A DNA stretch of 64,000 nucleotides from Nilaparvata lugens (Eukaryota; Arthropoda; Insecta; Hemiptera; Delphacidae). This document shows positions 34,147 to 45,323 of this stretch, one piece after another. Every line of letters starts with the position of its first letter. The first letter of the stretch is position 1. The DNA lies in NCBI RefSeq assembly GCF_014356525.2, contig NC_052514.1, positions 8,346,837-8,410,836 of the forward strand, given 5' to 3'. The notes beneath the pieces are model-generated. The model was not told the origin of the DNA, did not search any database, and saw nothing but the letters and a program-made list of their open reading frames with translations. The position numbers and the translations under genes are program-made.

Positions 34147-34333
34147 GACTCAACTCACACTTACGCGACTCAGGTCGATAAGAGACTCGAATCTAGTCGA
34201 GAGCATGTGTTTTCAAATGGTGACACTCGCGGAGACTAGAGTCGACTAGTCTGAGTGTCACCATTTGGAAACACATGCTCTCGACTAGAGTCGAGTCTAT
34301 TCTCGACCTGAGTCGCGTAAGTGAGAGTTGAGC
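34147..34333. repeat. Foldback MITE
   Basis: Arms GACTCAACTCACACTTACGC (left) and its near-complement GCGTAAGTGAGAGTTGAG (right), continued by inverted ACTCAGGTCGA, CATGTGTTT and ATGGTGACACTC blocks. About 90-bp arms and almost no loop. Confidence 0.8.
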
Positions 34334-35454
34334 CAACTTTTAAACTACAGGATAAAAATTAAGCTGATAATATGAAAAGATTAAACTGATAATTATAAAA
34401 CTCTAATAATAGATGAATAATTGAAAAATGTCTTCTTTGAAAGGTGCATGTAGTGTGTAGTAATGTAGGTAGTGTGGTAATGCAGTATAGTGAAGTGTGT
34501 CTATGTATTTTTGTTCACAAAGCTCATAATTTACCAATTTGCATGTCAAACCCTGATTATGCTTAGAATCTGGACCGCTTACAATGTCTTTATATTCAAC
34601 TGTGTTGCAATTTATCTTTATTAACGAGTGATTTCCATGGTATCATTATTGCGTTTTCCAATAAATAAGTAGAATAATTTCAAGGTGAAATGAGATGAAA
34701 ATTCATTCCAACACACAAAATCAGAACTAGAAGAATGCATCTGGATTTTCAATGTGATGATAATATGTTTCCGGGTATATTAAAACCATAATTTTTTACA
34801 ATATTGATAAAAATTATTATTATAGACTTTATTATTATTATAGACTTTATTATTATTTACTTTATTATTATAGACTTTGTTGATAGTTAGTAACATTGAA
34901 ACAAGATTTACTTGAAATGTTTGTAAATATTCAAATATACCTATGTACATCATGTGAAATTAATTGAAATGCCTTTCTACACAATAGGAACAGATAATTA
35001 GTTAGATATTTATAAAAAAAAATCAAAAAAATCATGGACTTATGAAAAAACACGAAAAACATTCCAGTTTGAAAATCACATATCATTGGGATTTTATTGG
35101 AAAACAGAATACTTTGTAGGCTGATAAGTATTATCAATTATTGCAAAAGATTTTTTTATAAGGGAACTGTATTTAAATTTTTTGTCAAAAAATTTCCAAG
35201 TATAAACCTCAAACTTCAAGTTCAAATTATACAATAAAATGAGAATATTTATATCTACTCAAAACTATTAGAGTAAAAGGATTGAATGAGAATCGTATAT
35301 GTTTCCAATACAATCTGATAGTAGAAAGGCATTACATAGGAAACTCTCTGAACAATTCAAATAAAAACAGAATTTACAAGGAATTAAAGATGAAACGGAG
35401 GTTTCTGATAGATATTTGAAGTTCTATCACAGAGGTAGGGGCCACTTAGTTGCT
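34334..35454 (-). other. GSK-3 intron, AT-rich, no element recognised
   Basis: Only simple AT repeats are seen, e.g. (TTATTATTATAGACT) near 34810-34880. Confidence 0.5.
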
Positions 35455-36045
35455 AAAGAATTTCATCAATCCTATCTTTTCAACAAGAAAATCCGAAAAA
35501 TCAAAACCCATCCATAATCTCCTACTTTTCAATAGGAAAACTCTATAAAAATCAAACCCATCCATAATCTTTCTAATCAACGCGCATAATCTCCTATTTT
35601 TCAACAGGAAATCTCTATGAAAATCAAACCAATCCATAATCACCTACTTTTCAACAGGAAAACTCTATAAGAATCAAAACCCATTCATAATCTCCTACTT
35701 TTCAACAGGAAAACTATGAAAATCAAACCCATCCATAATCTCCTATTTTTCAATAGGAAAACTCTATGAAAATCAAAACCCATCCATAATCACCTACTTT
35801 TCAACAGGAAAACTATGAAAATCAAACCAATCCATAATCTCCTATTTTTCAACAGGAAAACTCTATAAAAATCAAAACCCATCCATAATCACCTACTTTA
35901 CAACAGGAAAACTCTATAAAAATCAAAACCCATCCATAATGTCCTACTTTTCAACAGGAAAACTCTATAAAAATCAAAACCCATTCATAATCTCCTACTT
36001 TTCAACAGGAAAACTCTATAAAAATCAAAACCCATCCATATTTTT
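35455..36045. repeat. ~50-bp minisatellite, about eleven copies
   Basis: The unit contains CCTACTTTTCAACAGGAAAA, CTCTATAAAAATCAAA and CCCATCCATAATC. Starts of the CCTA(C/T)TTTTC block at 35521, 35593, 35643, 35694, 35742, 35793, 35841, 35892, 35943 and 35994 give periods of 48-51 bp, with one 72-bp unit that carries a short insertion (TTCTAATCAACGCGCA). Confidence 0.9.
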
Positions 36046-36585
36046 ATAATGAACTCGTGCATTTTCTACCCACAATAAAATCAACCAACTAGAGTCATCT
36101 ACTTCCATCCAAATATACATACCAGATATGTTCTAGCCATACGCATCTGTAAGCGATAGAGACTCGACTGCCAACAGATATTAACGACTTTTAAATAAAA
36201 AGGCTTTTCAAGGAATAAGGAGCTACATAGTTTCTGACATAAGAAAACTACATGCGATATATGGACAAAACCTATTGGTAGGAATTTGGATAGTATTAAG
36301 TATTAAACATACAATGAACTGTCAAGATTTTGGCTTTAGATGTTTGAAATGGTTTTATTTGGATTTTTGTGAATTTTTTTGTTCAGTTTGGTTAAATTCG
36401 CTAGTTTGGTTAAACCCAATCCTTAGAGATCCAGTGCTAGAATACGTTGTAGAGCGTACCAGATTTGACCATGTTAAAATGTCTTGTCCAAGCTCGATAG
36501 AACCGGACATTGACATAGACATAGAACATGTTATCATGGAAATATTTAAAGTGGAACCACTTTATGAGCTAAATAGATATTTGGG
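36046..36585 (-). other. GSK-3 intron segment, unassigned
   Basis: Holds a plus-strand open frame (36275-36595) that ends inside the hAT element and resembles nothing I know. I do not call it a gene. Confidence 0.4.
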
Positions 36586-36924
36586 CAGTGCTTAATTTGT
36601 AAATTTTGAGGTGCCGGAACACTGGCTGGCCCGATTACCAGGGGGTATGGAATACCCCACAGGGGAAGGGGGTCCGGGGGACCCCCGGATTAATTCTCTA
36701 AATTTACCCTTTAAACTTAGTTTTAAGTCTGTTTTCAATTATTTTAATTTTCAATTAAATTCAACATGAAACAAATACAGATTTGATCAAATTAAATGGT
36801 AAAGGATGATACTTTAAATTGCCAGAACCTTAAGCTGCAACTAAGTTACGTTCCGGTACGTTCCGGTCGCCCTGGGAGGTACCGGAACGCCGTTCCGGTG
36901 CGTTCCAGCACAAATTAAGCTCTG
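36586..36924. mobile_element. Non-autonomous hAT element (MITE) with perfect 8-bp target duplication
   Basis: Ends CAGTGCTTAATTTGT and ACAAATTAAGCTCTG are inverted repeats with CAG..CTG termini. TATTTGGG stands immediately left (36578-36585) and right (36925-36932), an exact 8-bp target duplication, diagnostic of hAT. The interior has GC-rich blocks (CCCACAGGGG, GGGGGACCCCCGG) and repeated CCGGAACG/CGTTCCGG motifs near the right end. Confidence 0.9.
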
Positions 36925-36932
36925 TATTTGGG

Positions 36933-38942
36933 GAATGAATTTTAGAAAGTGTGACAAGCATTTTGCATTTTGAATTTTCTCCCTATCATTTCGATAATGT
37001 ACTTATTATATAAATGAATAAAGAATAAATAAAGTATCTGCCATCTACTAGCAAACAATTTAAGAGCAACTTAATAAAAAACTTAATAGCTTGGGGATGA
37101 ATTGTAGAGAACATAACAGTTTGCAATAGTTATCAGTAATCTAGCAAATAATGAAAACTTAATAAGTAAAGTCATTCATAAAATGGTTCTAGTGAATATG
37201 AAACTGGCAACCTAAACTATGAAACTGAAACTCTGAAGCTGGGCCTACAACAGAGTCGATCACTCAAGTCTGTCAACATTCGACCGACTGGCAAAATCTG
37301 TGTTGGCAGATATATAATCTGAGTTTTTTTTCTCCAGACTTCTTCCGTCTGTTCGTCACGTTTCTATTCCCTATACCAATTTTTTAGAAAAACGGACGGA
37401 GAAAAGAAGTATGATCAAACGTAGGTCCAGCTTAAACAATTTTACAAAATAAATCACTAATTGAGACAAACATTATCTTCACAACCACACAGAAAGTATG
37501 TCTCTCCATACTAATTGAAGCTGAAAAAATGCTATAAAATATATTTCTAGCTCAAATTATTCAGGCTACAAAGACAAATTTCAGTCAGAACTTTGCAGAT
37601 GTAACTAACAATTTTCTCAACCACAAATTTAATTTCGAAATGAATATTTTGAAATAATAATAAAAATATCGTTTACGAAACAAATAATAGATAACTACAA
37701 TCTAAATATCTAAAGCATTCTTGTGTAATATAAAATGTAAACAATTTCAAAACATAATAATTCGTAACACATATCCTCACACTGACTATAACTAGCTAAC
37801 AAATTGTTATCAAGATATCCACAACAAGATATCCTGCCCTACTTCATAAGACTGCATTCAAGAAAAATACTTTTCATTCTATAATGCTTCATTCACAAAC
37901 TATATAAAATATTAGAAATGAACTATTGGGAAACTTCCAGGATTTTCATCAAGGGTAATAATAATAATATCGTGTAGCCTGACTGGCTCAGGTCTGGTGT
38001 CAGAGTTTTCAGGTCGTAACTGATCAATTTCAGGGCCTCTGACATGACCTAACGACTGATTTAGGGTACTGAATAGTATTCAATGAATTTACAATAATAG
38101 GTACTGAATAATAGGTAAAATTGGAAGAGGGTTTCACCTTTTTGATTATTTGCAGTGAATTTTCATTTATTGGGAATTCTTCTACTCCACGAGTAAACAG
38201 GGAGGTACGAGACAAATTTTGAATAGCGATAGGGGGTTCTTTATTTGATTTATTAGAGTAAATAATCTAAATTACGATCTGAAACAAAAACCCCGAGTTG
38301 CCAGTAAGTTACAAGACCAATTTTTTGAAAAAAATTCTGAACACAACCAAGTGACCCCTACATTAATGACAATGAAATGTATGTATAAATGGAGCGATTA
38401 TCCGATGAATGCGAATTTTCAAGCAGCAAATCACCACATTATTTTCAACTTTCCAAACAAAAAACACCGGCAGCACACGGCAACGACGTGGCACCGACAC
38501 GGTGACGACACGACACGTCGATCCCATGGACGATCGTTGTTGAAAGAAAGGCGGCAAATTCAAATTCGGGGTTAGGCTGGCAACAAGCAATTTGTAATTT
38601 GGTGCAAGTCACTCAGTGTCATCACTTACTCTAATCCGCTGGTGATCGGTGGTACAAGACGGTACACACATTTGCTGGAGCATGAACTGCAATATCAAAC
38701 CACTCAGCTTTGTGTCAACTCAACTTCCACAAATTTACTCACTATATTGTCAAACGGGTTCTCAGGCCAGTTAATAATTGATATTGGATTTTTATCATCA
38801 ATAGTTAATTAATGCAACTCTCGTTTGCATTCAGATGATAAAAAGTTAATGGATTTGTTCATTTCAATATTTTTATCTGAGAGACTGTTATCCAAAACGT
38901 TGACAAATTTATCGTCTGTTGCTGAGCTTTTTTTATTTTAAT
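36933..38942 (-). other. GSK-3 intron segment, unassigned
   Basis: Mostly AT-rich. At about 38461-38580 a GC-rich, CpG-containing block (GCAACGACGTGGCACCGACA, CGGTGACGACACGACACG) stands out. It has no convincing exon reading on either strand and no splice sites I would defend. Confidence 0.4.
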
Positions 38943-39560
38943 TAAGGCTAAAAATAAACATTCTACTGGAGATATTTTTCAAAGTTTTTCGATTTGTATA
39001 TTATCATCAAGCTATCAAAATAAAAAAGTTTTCTCAGGAAAACATTTTTCCGATTATTACTTTTTGAGATATGAGCGCCTAAAGTTTAAATGTTTGCCAC
39101 AGAACATTTCGAATCCGGTAAGAGATAAATCCATGAGATTTAAGAGGATAAATTCTTCATGGTATTGTTGATTGAATAAAACAAAAAAATTCTGAAAATA
39201 TCCATTTTTGAGAAAGTTATTAAGTTTACCAAAAAATAACTCAACTAAAAGTTATTCTTGGTACTTTTTTTAAAAATGAATAGCTTTCTCAAAAATTGAT
39301 ATTTTTAGAAAATTTTTGTTTTATTCAATCAACAATTATACCATCCTCTTAAATCTCATGGATTTATCTCTTACCGAATTCGAAATCATCTGTCCCAAAC
39401 ATTTAGACTTTAGACGCTCATATCTCAAAAAGTAACGATCGGAAAAAATGTTTACCTGAGAAAACTTTTTCATTTTCATAGCTTGATGATTATACAAATC
39501 GAAAAACTTTGGAAAATATCACCAGTAGAAAGTTTATTTTTAGCCTTTGCACAGACTTTA
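38943..39560. repeat. ~620-bp foldback element, family C, copy 1
   Basis: The halves are inverted copies around ~39240. Landmarks: GGCTAAAAATAAAC with TTTTTCGATTTGTATA on the left, TATACAAATCGAAAAACTTT and AGTTTATTTTTAGCC on the right; GAGATATGAGCGCC and its complement; CCATGAGATTTAAGAGGAT and its complement. The left end is slightly shortened compared with copies at 53583 and 55691. Confidence 0.85.
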
Positions 39561-40974
39561 AGATATTGATTTGAATAACTTTATTTTATAAGATCTACCA
39601 GGCATTGGAGGTAAATTTATTGTATCCAAGATCTACCAGGTATTGGATGCAAATTCATTGTCCAAATCTCTGAATTTCTATGCGGGATTTCTTGGTTTGT
39701 TTGCATTCAGACAATGATTACTTATGGAAAATCTCTTTTTGCAACCAGCTGTTACTTGAAAGTACTAGCAAAACTACCTTCTCCATCGATAGAACTAAGT
39801 AACTAATAGTCATTGTGTCAATATAAATAATAGAACTAATAGTCATAAGTGACAATAGAACTAATTCGAGGCTACTTGATGCTACCAATGCACTAAAAGG
39901 GACACTTCTAAGGGAATAAAAAATTACACTATCACTTAAAACTACTGGAAATTCCTCTTTCTTCCACTACTTATTTACATATAATTGGAGCTTGGTACCA
40001 GCAAGACTCTAGAAATTGATACATTTCGTGAAAAGATTTCATACATTACTTAAACAGATCATTTTCCTGTCTTAGAAAACTACACTTAAGTCTACCAAGA
40101 CACTAAATATTACTCCATTTTTCAAAAGCACAGAACCAGTTTTTCACGAATTTAAGAAATACTCATCTAAAATGTATTCAATTTCATATTCTGATTCACT
40201 ATTAGGACTAACAAAGGATTAATAATGGATATATTTCTGGAACTTAAAGGAAACTTTCTCCACTAATAATACAACTTACTCCAAGTACAACACTTATCAA
40301 AATTATTTATTATGTTTGGATGGGCACGTTAAACTGTCGGTCCCGGCTGAAGTATGACAGTCGTAAGGCCCATTGACGGCTTAAATGATATATTCAGGCG
40401 ATGGGACCTTCCCGCAAGGGACTCCCACCAACAAAAGCCATACGAACTTACTTTTTACTCATCAAAAGAAAATGAAAATTTACGAAAGTTAAAGACTAAT
40501 TTACTTATGTTTACCAGGCACTAAAAGTGGACCAATTCGTTAGAAACTCTGAAATATTTCTCTATTAATAAAACAAAACTCATTTACGTATTTTCACCAA
40601 CAACTCGGGAACCTACCAAGGCACTGTCCATTCCTCAAATAAAAATAAAGCTTTTTCTAACAAAAAATCTAATCTAGGCTACCTAATTTCAAATCACAAA
40701 GGCACTGGAAAATAAACCGTTTCTGATAAAATGGAACACATTCCTCAAATAAAAAGAAAGCTTTTTCTAACAAAAAATCTAATTTAGGCTACCTAATTTC
40801 AAAACACCAAGGCACTGAAAAATAAACCGTTTCTGATAAAATGAAACACATTCTCATTTACAAAACTTCATTAGTGAATACATTAAAAAAACTTGGCTAT
40901 ACTTGGGACTAGCAAGGCACTAAAAATAAGCCAATTACTTGAAAACTCACAAACCTCAAGCTTAGTACACACTA
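39561..40974. repeat. Degenerate tandem-repeat region with a 110-bp duplication and a SINE 3' part
   Basis: A motif like CTACCAAGGCACTAAAA recurs about every 100-200 bp at 39880, 40095, 40515, 40615, 40697, 40808 and 40910, the remains of an old array; a further relative (CCAAGACACTAAAAATATG) occurs at 44160. Within it 40631-40740 is duplicated at 40741-40850 (period 110 bp, ~93% alike). Confidence 0.6.
40317..40452 (+). mobile_element. SINE 3' half (same family as 14475-14731)
   Basis: GGATGGGCACGTTAAACTGT, CGGTCCCGGCTGAAGTATGA and CAGTCGTAAGGCCCATTGAC match the body of the SINE at 14.6 kb at over 90% identity, up to CAAAAGCCATACGAA. The tRNA-like head is missing. Confidence 0.85.
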
Positions 40975-41478
40975 TAGTGAGGTCCACGTTATAATGACAG
41001 TATTTTTGATCAACTTTGGTTTTGCTATCCTTGTCTATCATTCGACAAAGCCGGTGGTACTATCCTTTTCTAGGTCCACAACAATGCCAATTATGTTTTT
41101 GACAGTGTAGAAATATAATTGATTAATGCAGAGAATCGGCATCGCTATTCTTCTATCTTTATCCACTGCCATTATAACGTGGACCTCACTATAGAAAACC
41201 AAGTTCCACGATTGTCTAAAGACACGGTCCATGGACCTTCCAGACACAAAGTTTATTCTTGTCTAGCGTCCATACTTAAGATTTCTCGTCAATTGACGAT
41301 TGTCATCAAAATTTTCAACGTTGCATGCAAGAAGTTTCTAATTTCTGACATGAGACTGCAGACCTGCAGTTTTTGGTCTCCCAACAGGCCCGTCTACAAA
41401 TATGTCTCGTAGACAAACTGAGACCTGACTCTAAGATCAATAATGTGTAAAATGTTTCGTAGTGTGTACTAGGCTTAA
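40958..41478. repeat. Foldback element interrupted by a family B MITE
   Basis: CAAGCTTAGTACACACTA at 40958-40975 is mirrored by TAGTGTGTACTAGGCTTAAG at 41458-41477. The left arm is cut directly by the family B element at 40975-41192. Confidence 0.6.
40975..41192. repeat. Foldback MITE, family B, copy 1
   Basis: Terminal inverted repeats TAGTGAGGTCCACGTTATAA and TTATAACGTGGACCTCACTA with TA at the borders. Internal landmarks CTATCCTTGTCTATCATTCG and TGTAGAAATATAAT recur in the other family B copies (41521, 42353, 52901, 63281). Confidence 0.85.
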
Positions 41479-41520
41479 GGTAAGTCTCCGAGACCACAAC
41501 TGTGCATCATTTCTTCTATT

Positions 41521-42337
41521 GTGAGGTCCACGTTATAATGACAGTGTTTAGTTAGCAATGGTATTACTATCCTTGTCTATCATTTATATTCATTCATTCA
41601 TTTATTTATTGTACAAAATACTACAATAATTATGAAGAAAAACCAGGCTGAGCCTGTACTATTTCTCTCCAAAAATTTTGTTAAAAAGTTAATGTTGTCC
41701 AAAGTTTGAGGTTATGATAACACACACTGCTTCGTCACTTGATTTTTGGTCTAGGAATAATGATTTGAAGATTTTGAATTTTGAAGGTTGACATAATTAT
41801 TATTAAACGAGAATCCAAATCAAATGCTGTAATTCACCCCGAAGACTTCTGCTACTGCAAATATTGACAACAGGGTAAACAGCTAGATGAAAATTCTAGA
41901 AGTTTTCGGGGTGAATTACAGCATTTAATTTGGATTTTCGTTTAATAATAATATTGTTAATTCATTAGCATTTGAATAATTGCAATATCTCAGTAATTTC
42001 CATCTGTTGACATAATAGTACTTAGCCCTAAATCACAGAATGTAACAAAGTGGATAGCGCTATCTCTTTCTCGCTTTGCTCTGTTGCCAGATCGTCTTTT
42101 AACAATGTAGAATTAATAATTAATTGACAAAATATTTCATCTTGATTATGAAAATGCATCATGAAACTATTGAAAAATATAATTTCTTGCTTAATAAAAT
42201 AAAATTGATTATTTTAAAGGAGAATGAACAACAGTTAATATTACATCAATAAACCTGTATCAACTACCGTCTATAGAAAGCATTGTCAAGATCGAATTGT
42301 TCTCCTATCTTTCTCCACTGCCATTATAACGTGGACC
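41521..42337 (+). repeat. Long family B MITE, interrupted
   Basis: Starts GTGAGGTCCACGTTATAATG and ends CATTATAACGTGGAC. It is interrupted after CTATCCTTGTCTATCATT (~41583) by a retroelement tail (41585-41690) and the foldback at 41805-41955, and resumes near 42045 with GTGGATAGCGCTATCTCTTT, TTGCCAGATCGTC and ACATCAATAAACCTG. The same internal sequence occurs inverted at 43735-44022. Confidence 0.7.
41805..41955. repeat. Foldback MITE nested in family B copy
   Basis: TTATTAAACGAGAATCCAAA, TGCTGTAATTCACCCCGAAG and their complements form ~55-bp arms around a ~40-bp loop. Confidence 0.8.
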
Positions 42338-42423
42338 GTACACACTATAGTGAGGTCTACGTTAGGCAGTGGAGAAAGATGGGAGAACAACGTTGCCGAT
42401 CCTTGTCTTGAGATAAGGTAAAA

Positions 42424-43030
42424 AAGATAAAATTGTTTACTGGTTTAGATATGTTGATGATATTATTTGCTTATGGAAAGGAAGTAACAGACAGCTAGAC
42501 AATTTTCTTTCCTATCTGAATGGATTACATCAGAGTATAAAATTCACTGTAGAGGTAGAACAGGATTGTGTATTGAATTTTCTAGATTTAAGAATAGATC
42601 ATAGCACTGGTTTTCACAAGTTTTCTATTTTCAGAAAACCAACCCATACTGATGTTATCATTCCTCTTCATTCTTGTCATCCTATTTCTCAAAAACTTGC
42701 TGCTTTCAATAGCATGGTCTATAGAGCACTAACAATACCTATGAGCCATCATGATTTTGATATAGAGATCACTAAAATTAAACAGATAGCTGTCACAAAT
42801 GGGTATGAAGAAAGTATGGTGGACAGATTATCGAGTAAAATTAATAGACAAATTTCAATCAATTCAAGCTTTGTAGGCTCAAACTGTGAGGAGAAGACTT
42901 GGATAACAATCCCATATTTAGGCCTTGTATCTGATAAGATAGGTAGGGAATTGAAGAGGAATGGATTTCATGTTGCTTTCAAGACCAAACCGATTTTAAA
43001 TAGTCTATTTAGCTGGAGTAAAGACAAATA
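42424..43030 (+). pseudogene. Penelope-like reverse transcriptase C-terminal part
   Basis: The open frame reads KDKIVYWFRYVDDIICLWKG (catalytic YVDD), then VLNFLDLRIDH, IFRKPTHTDVIIPLHSCHPI and YLGLVSDKIGRELKRNGF, all typical of Penelope-like enzymes. A stop at 43029-43031 ends the frame; the downstream endonuclease continues in another frame, so the two domains are separated by a frameshift. Everything upstream of motif C is missing. Confidence 0.85.
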
Positions 43031-43375
43031 GATATTTGGGATAAAAGCGGGGTGTACAAACTTAAATGTGATGATTGTAATGCTTGTTATGTGGGTCAGA
43101 CTGGTAGAAGTTTCAAGAGTAGAATTAAGGAACACATCAGAGATTGGAATAAACAAAATGGGGAATCTAACTTTGCAGAACATTTGATAACAAATAATCA
43201 CAAGTTCACAGTTAAGGAGAATGTTGAGTTTCTGCATGTTAATAACAAAGGCAGATCTTTGAATATTCTAGAGGCTTTAGAAATAACAAGAGTAATTAAG
43301 GAAAATTCCCAGTATAGTTTAAATGACCAGATTCATTTCAACGAATACAACACTACGAATTTAGTTTTATCATAA
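43031..43375 (+). pseudogene. Penelope-like GIY-YIG endonuclease domain
   Basis: The reading DIWDKSGVYKLKCDDCNACY then VGQTGRSFKSRIKEHIRDW, FAEHLITNNH and LEALEITR is the GIY-YIG domain of Penelope-like elements, with the CXXC spacer before YVGQTGR. The stop is at 43373-43375. It is out of frame with the reverse transcriptase part. Confidence 0.85.
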
Positions 43376-44022
43376 AATTGTAAGCATACATTAGTCAATA
43401 GTTTTCACATTTACATATTTGTTTTATTATCTTTCACACTTGTTTTCTTGGTTCTTATTTTGTACTAAAAGTAAATTTTTATTATCATGGCGATTCTGTT
43501 GCTTAAGCCGCCATTTTGTCACACCGTTGAGGGGGAGGAGACTGTCTAGCTAGGCCAATGGCAGGCGTTCATGCCCTCGACCAATAGCAGTACTCGCCTA
43601 CTAGTATAAATTCTGCTGCTCTTGTATTTAGTTTTAGTTTATCAGAGATTGACAATGGTGTAATAACCGAAACCGGTCTTTCTAATTATCAATAAATCAG
43701 TGGTTTTTTGACAATTTCTTTAGTCTTTTTCATTCAATATGATACAGATTTATTGATGTAATATTAACTGTTCATTCTCATTCAAAATAATTAATTATAT
43801 TTTATCAAGCAAGAAATTATATTTTTCAAAAATGTCATAATGAATTTTCATAATTAAGATGTAATATTTTGTTAATTAATTATTAATTCTACATTGTTGA
43901 AAGACAATTTGGCAACAGAGCAAAGCGAGAAAGAGATGGCGCTATCCGCTTTGTTGAATGATAGACAAGGATAGCAATACCATAGCTAATCAAACACTGC
44001 CATTATAACGTGGACCTCACTG

Positions 44023-44521
<499 letters not shown>

Positions 44522-45323
44522 TCAATTTCAATTTATTTATTTCAATTTTCACAAATATTACATTTCACCAAGTACATATATAATAACCTCTCTAGCTATT
44601 TAGCTATTTGAGAGGTATACAGTTAGAAAATTTACAGACAATAATTATTTTAAAACAATTTGACATTTCCAATGAACACAAAGTCAACAAAAGAAGTTCG
44701 AAAACAGTTCAGTACAGATTGTCGGTACACTTTTTTAGCATCCCACTTTGTCACAGTATTCTGATCACAGATATCCATACAGAAGGCATTTGCTGCCAAC
44801 TTGATTTTCATCGTCTCAGCCACAAATTAATACACACAGGTTACAACCAAGATTTATCTAGTTACTCTTGCTAAAACTCATTTTGATCTTTTTCATAATA
44901 ATAATAATTATTATAACCTTTCTTTCATCAGAGTATAAACATTACAAGAAATAAACTCAACAAAAAACTTTTCTTTTTCTACTATTTTCAATTTTGAACC
45001 CTTAATTGCTCAAATTATACATCGTATTTTTATGTGTTTCCATTTAATCTTGTTGAATATGACTTTATTATCTAACAAACAAATCTACTTATACCAGGCT
45101 CAATTCAGTGTTTATAAATAATATGGAAGTTATTCATATAATTGGTAGCATGAAAATTATTTATAATAATCTGGAAGTAAACTTCTAGCTTTAAATGCGT
45201 TTTGAACCATAGCCAACTTATTATAACATTGAATCAAGTATTCTAACCTCATTAACATTTACAACGGGTAAGTCATTTAATAATTTCAATCAGAATAATC
45301 TAAAGTTATGCTAGCTATTTTTC

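Larger units (their letters stand above)
42416..43735 (+). mobile_element. Penelope-like element, 5'-truncated
   Basis: Begins inside the reverse transcriptase just before motif C, continues through the thumb and linker, a GIY-YIG endonuclease, and a ~360-bp 3' region. That region holds a TATA-like box (GTATAAATTCTG at ~43603) and a hammerhead-like remnant (GGTGTAATAACCGAAACCGG at ~43658). Both flanks are the split family B MITE. Confidence 0.85.
42353..44022 (-). repeat. Family B MITE (minus orientation) split by a Penelope-like element
   Basis: The right part (43735-44022) ends CATTATAACGTGGACCTCAC and matches 42045-42290 inverted. The left part (42353-42410) starts AGTGAGGTCTACGTTAGGCA. 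Together they form a second long family B copy in the opposite orientation to 41521-42337, with the Penelope-like sequence sitting in it. Confidence 0.65.

Noticed and set aside
30850..36045. CRISPR-like array because of regular repeats
   Set aside because: The 142-bp and ~50-bp arrays are head-to-tail satellites without unique spacers, in a eukaryotic intron.
36275..36595. 106-codon plus-strand open frame
   Set aside because: It ends inside the hAT MITE inserted at 36586, resembles no family I know and has no signs of selection or splice sites.
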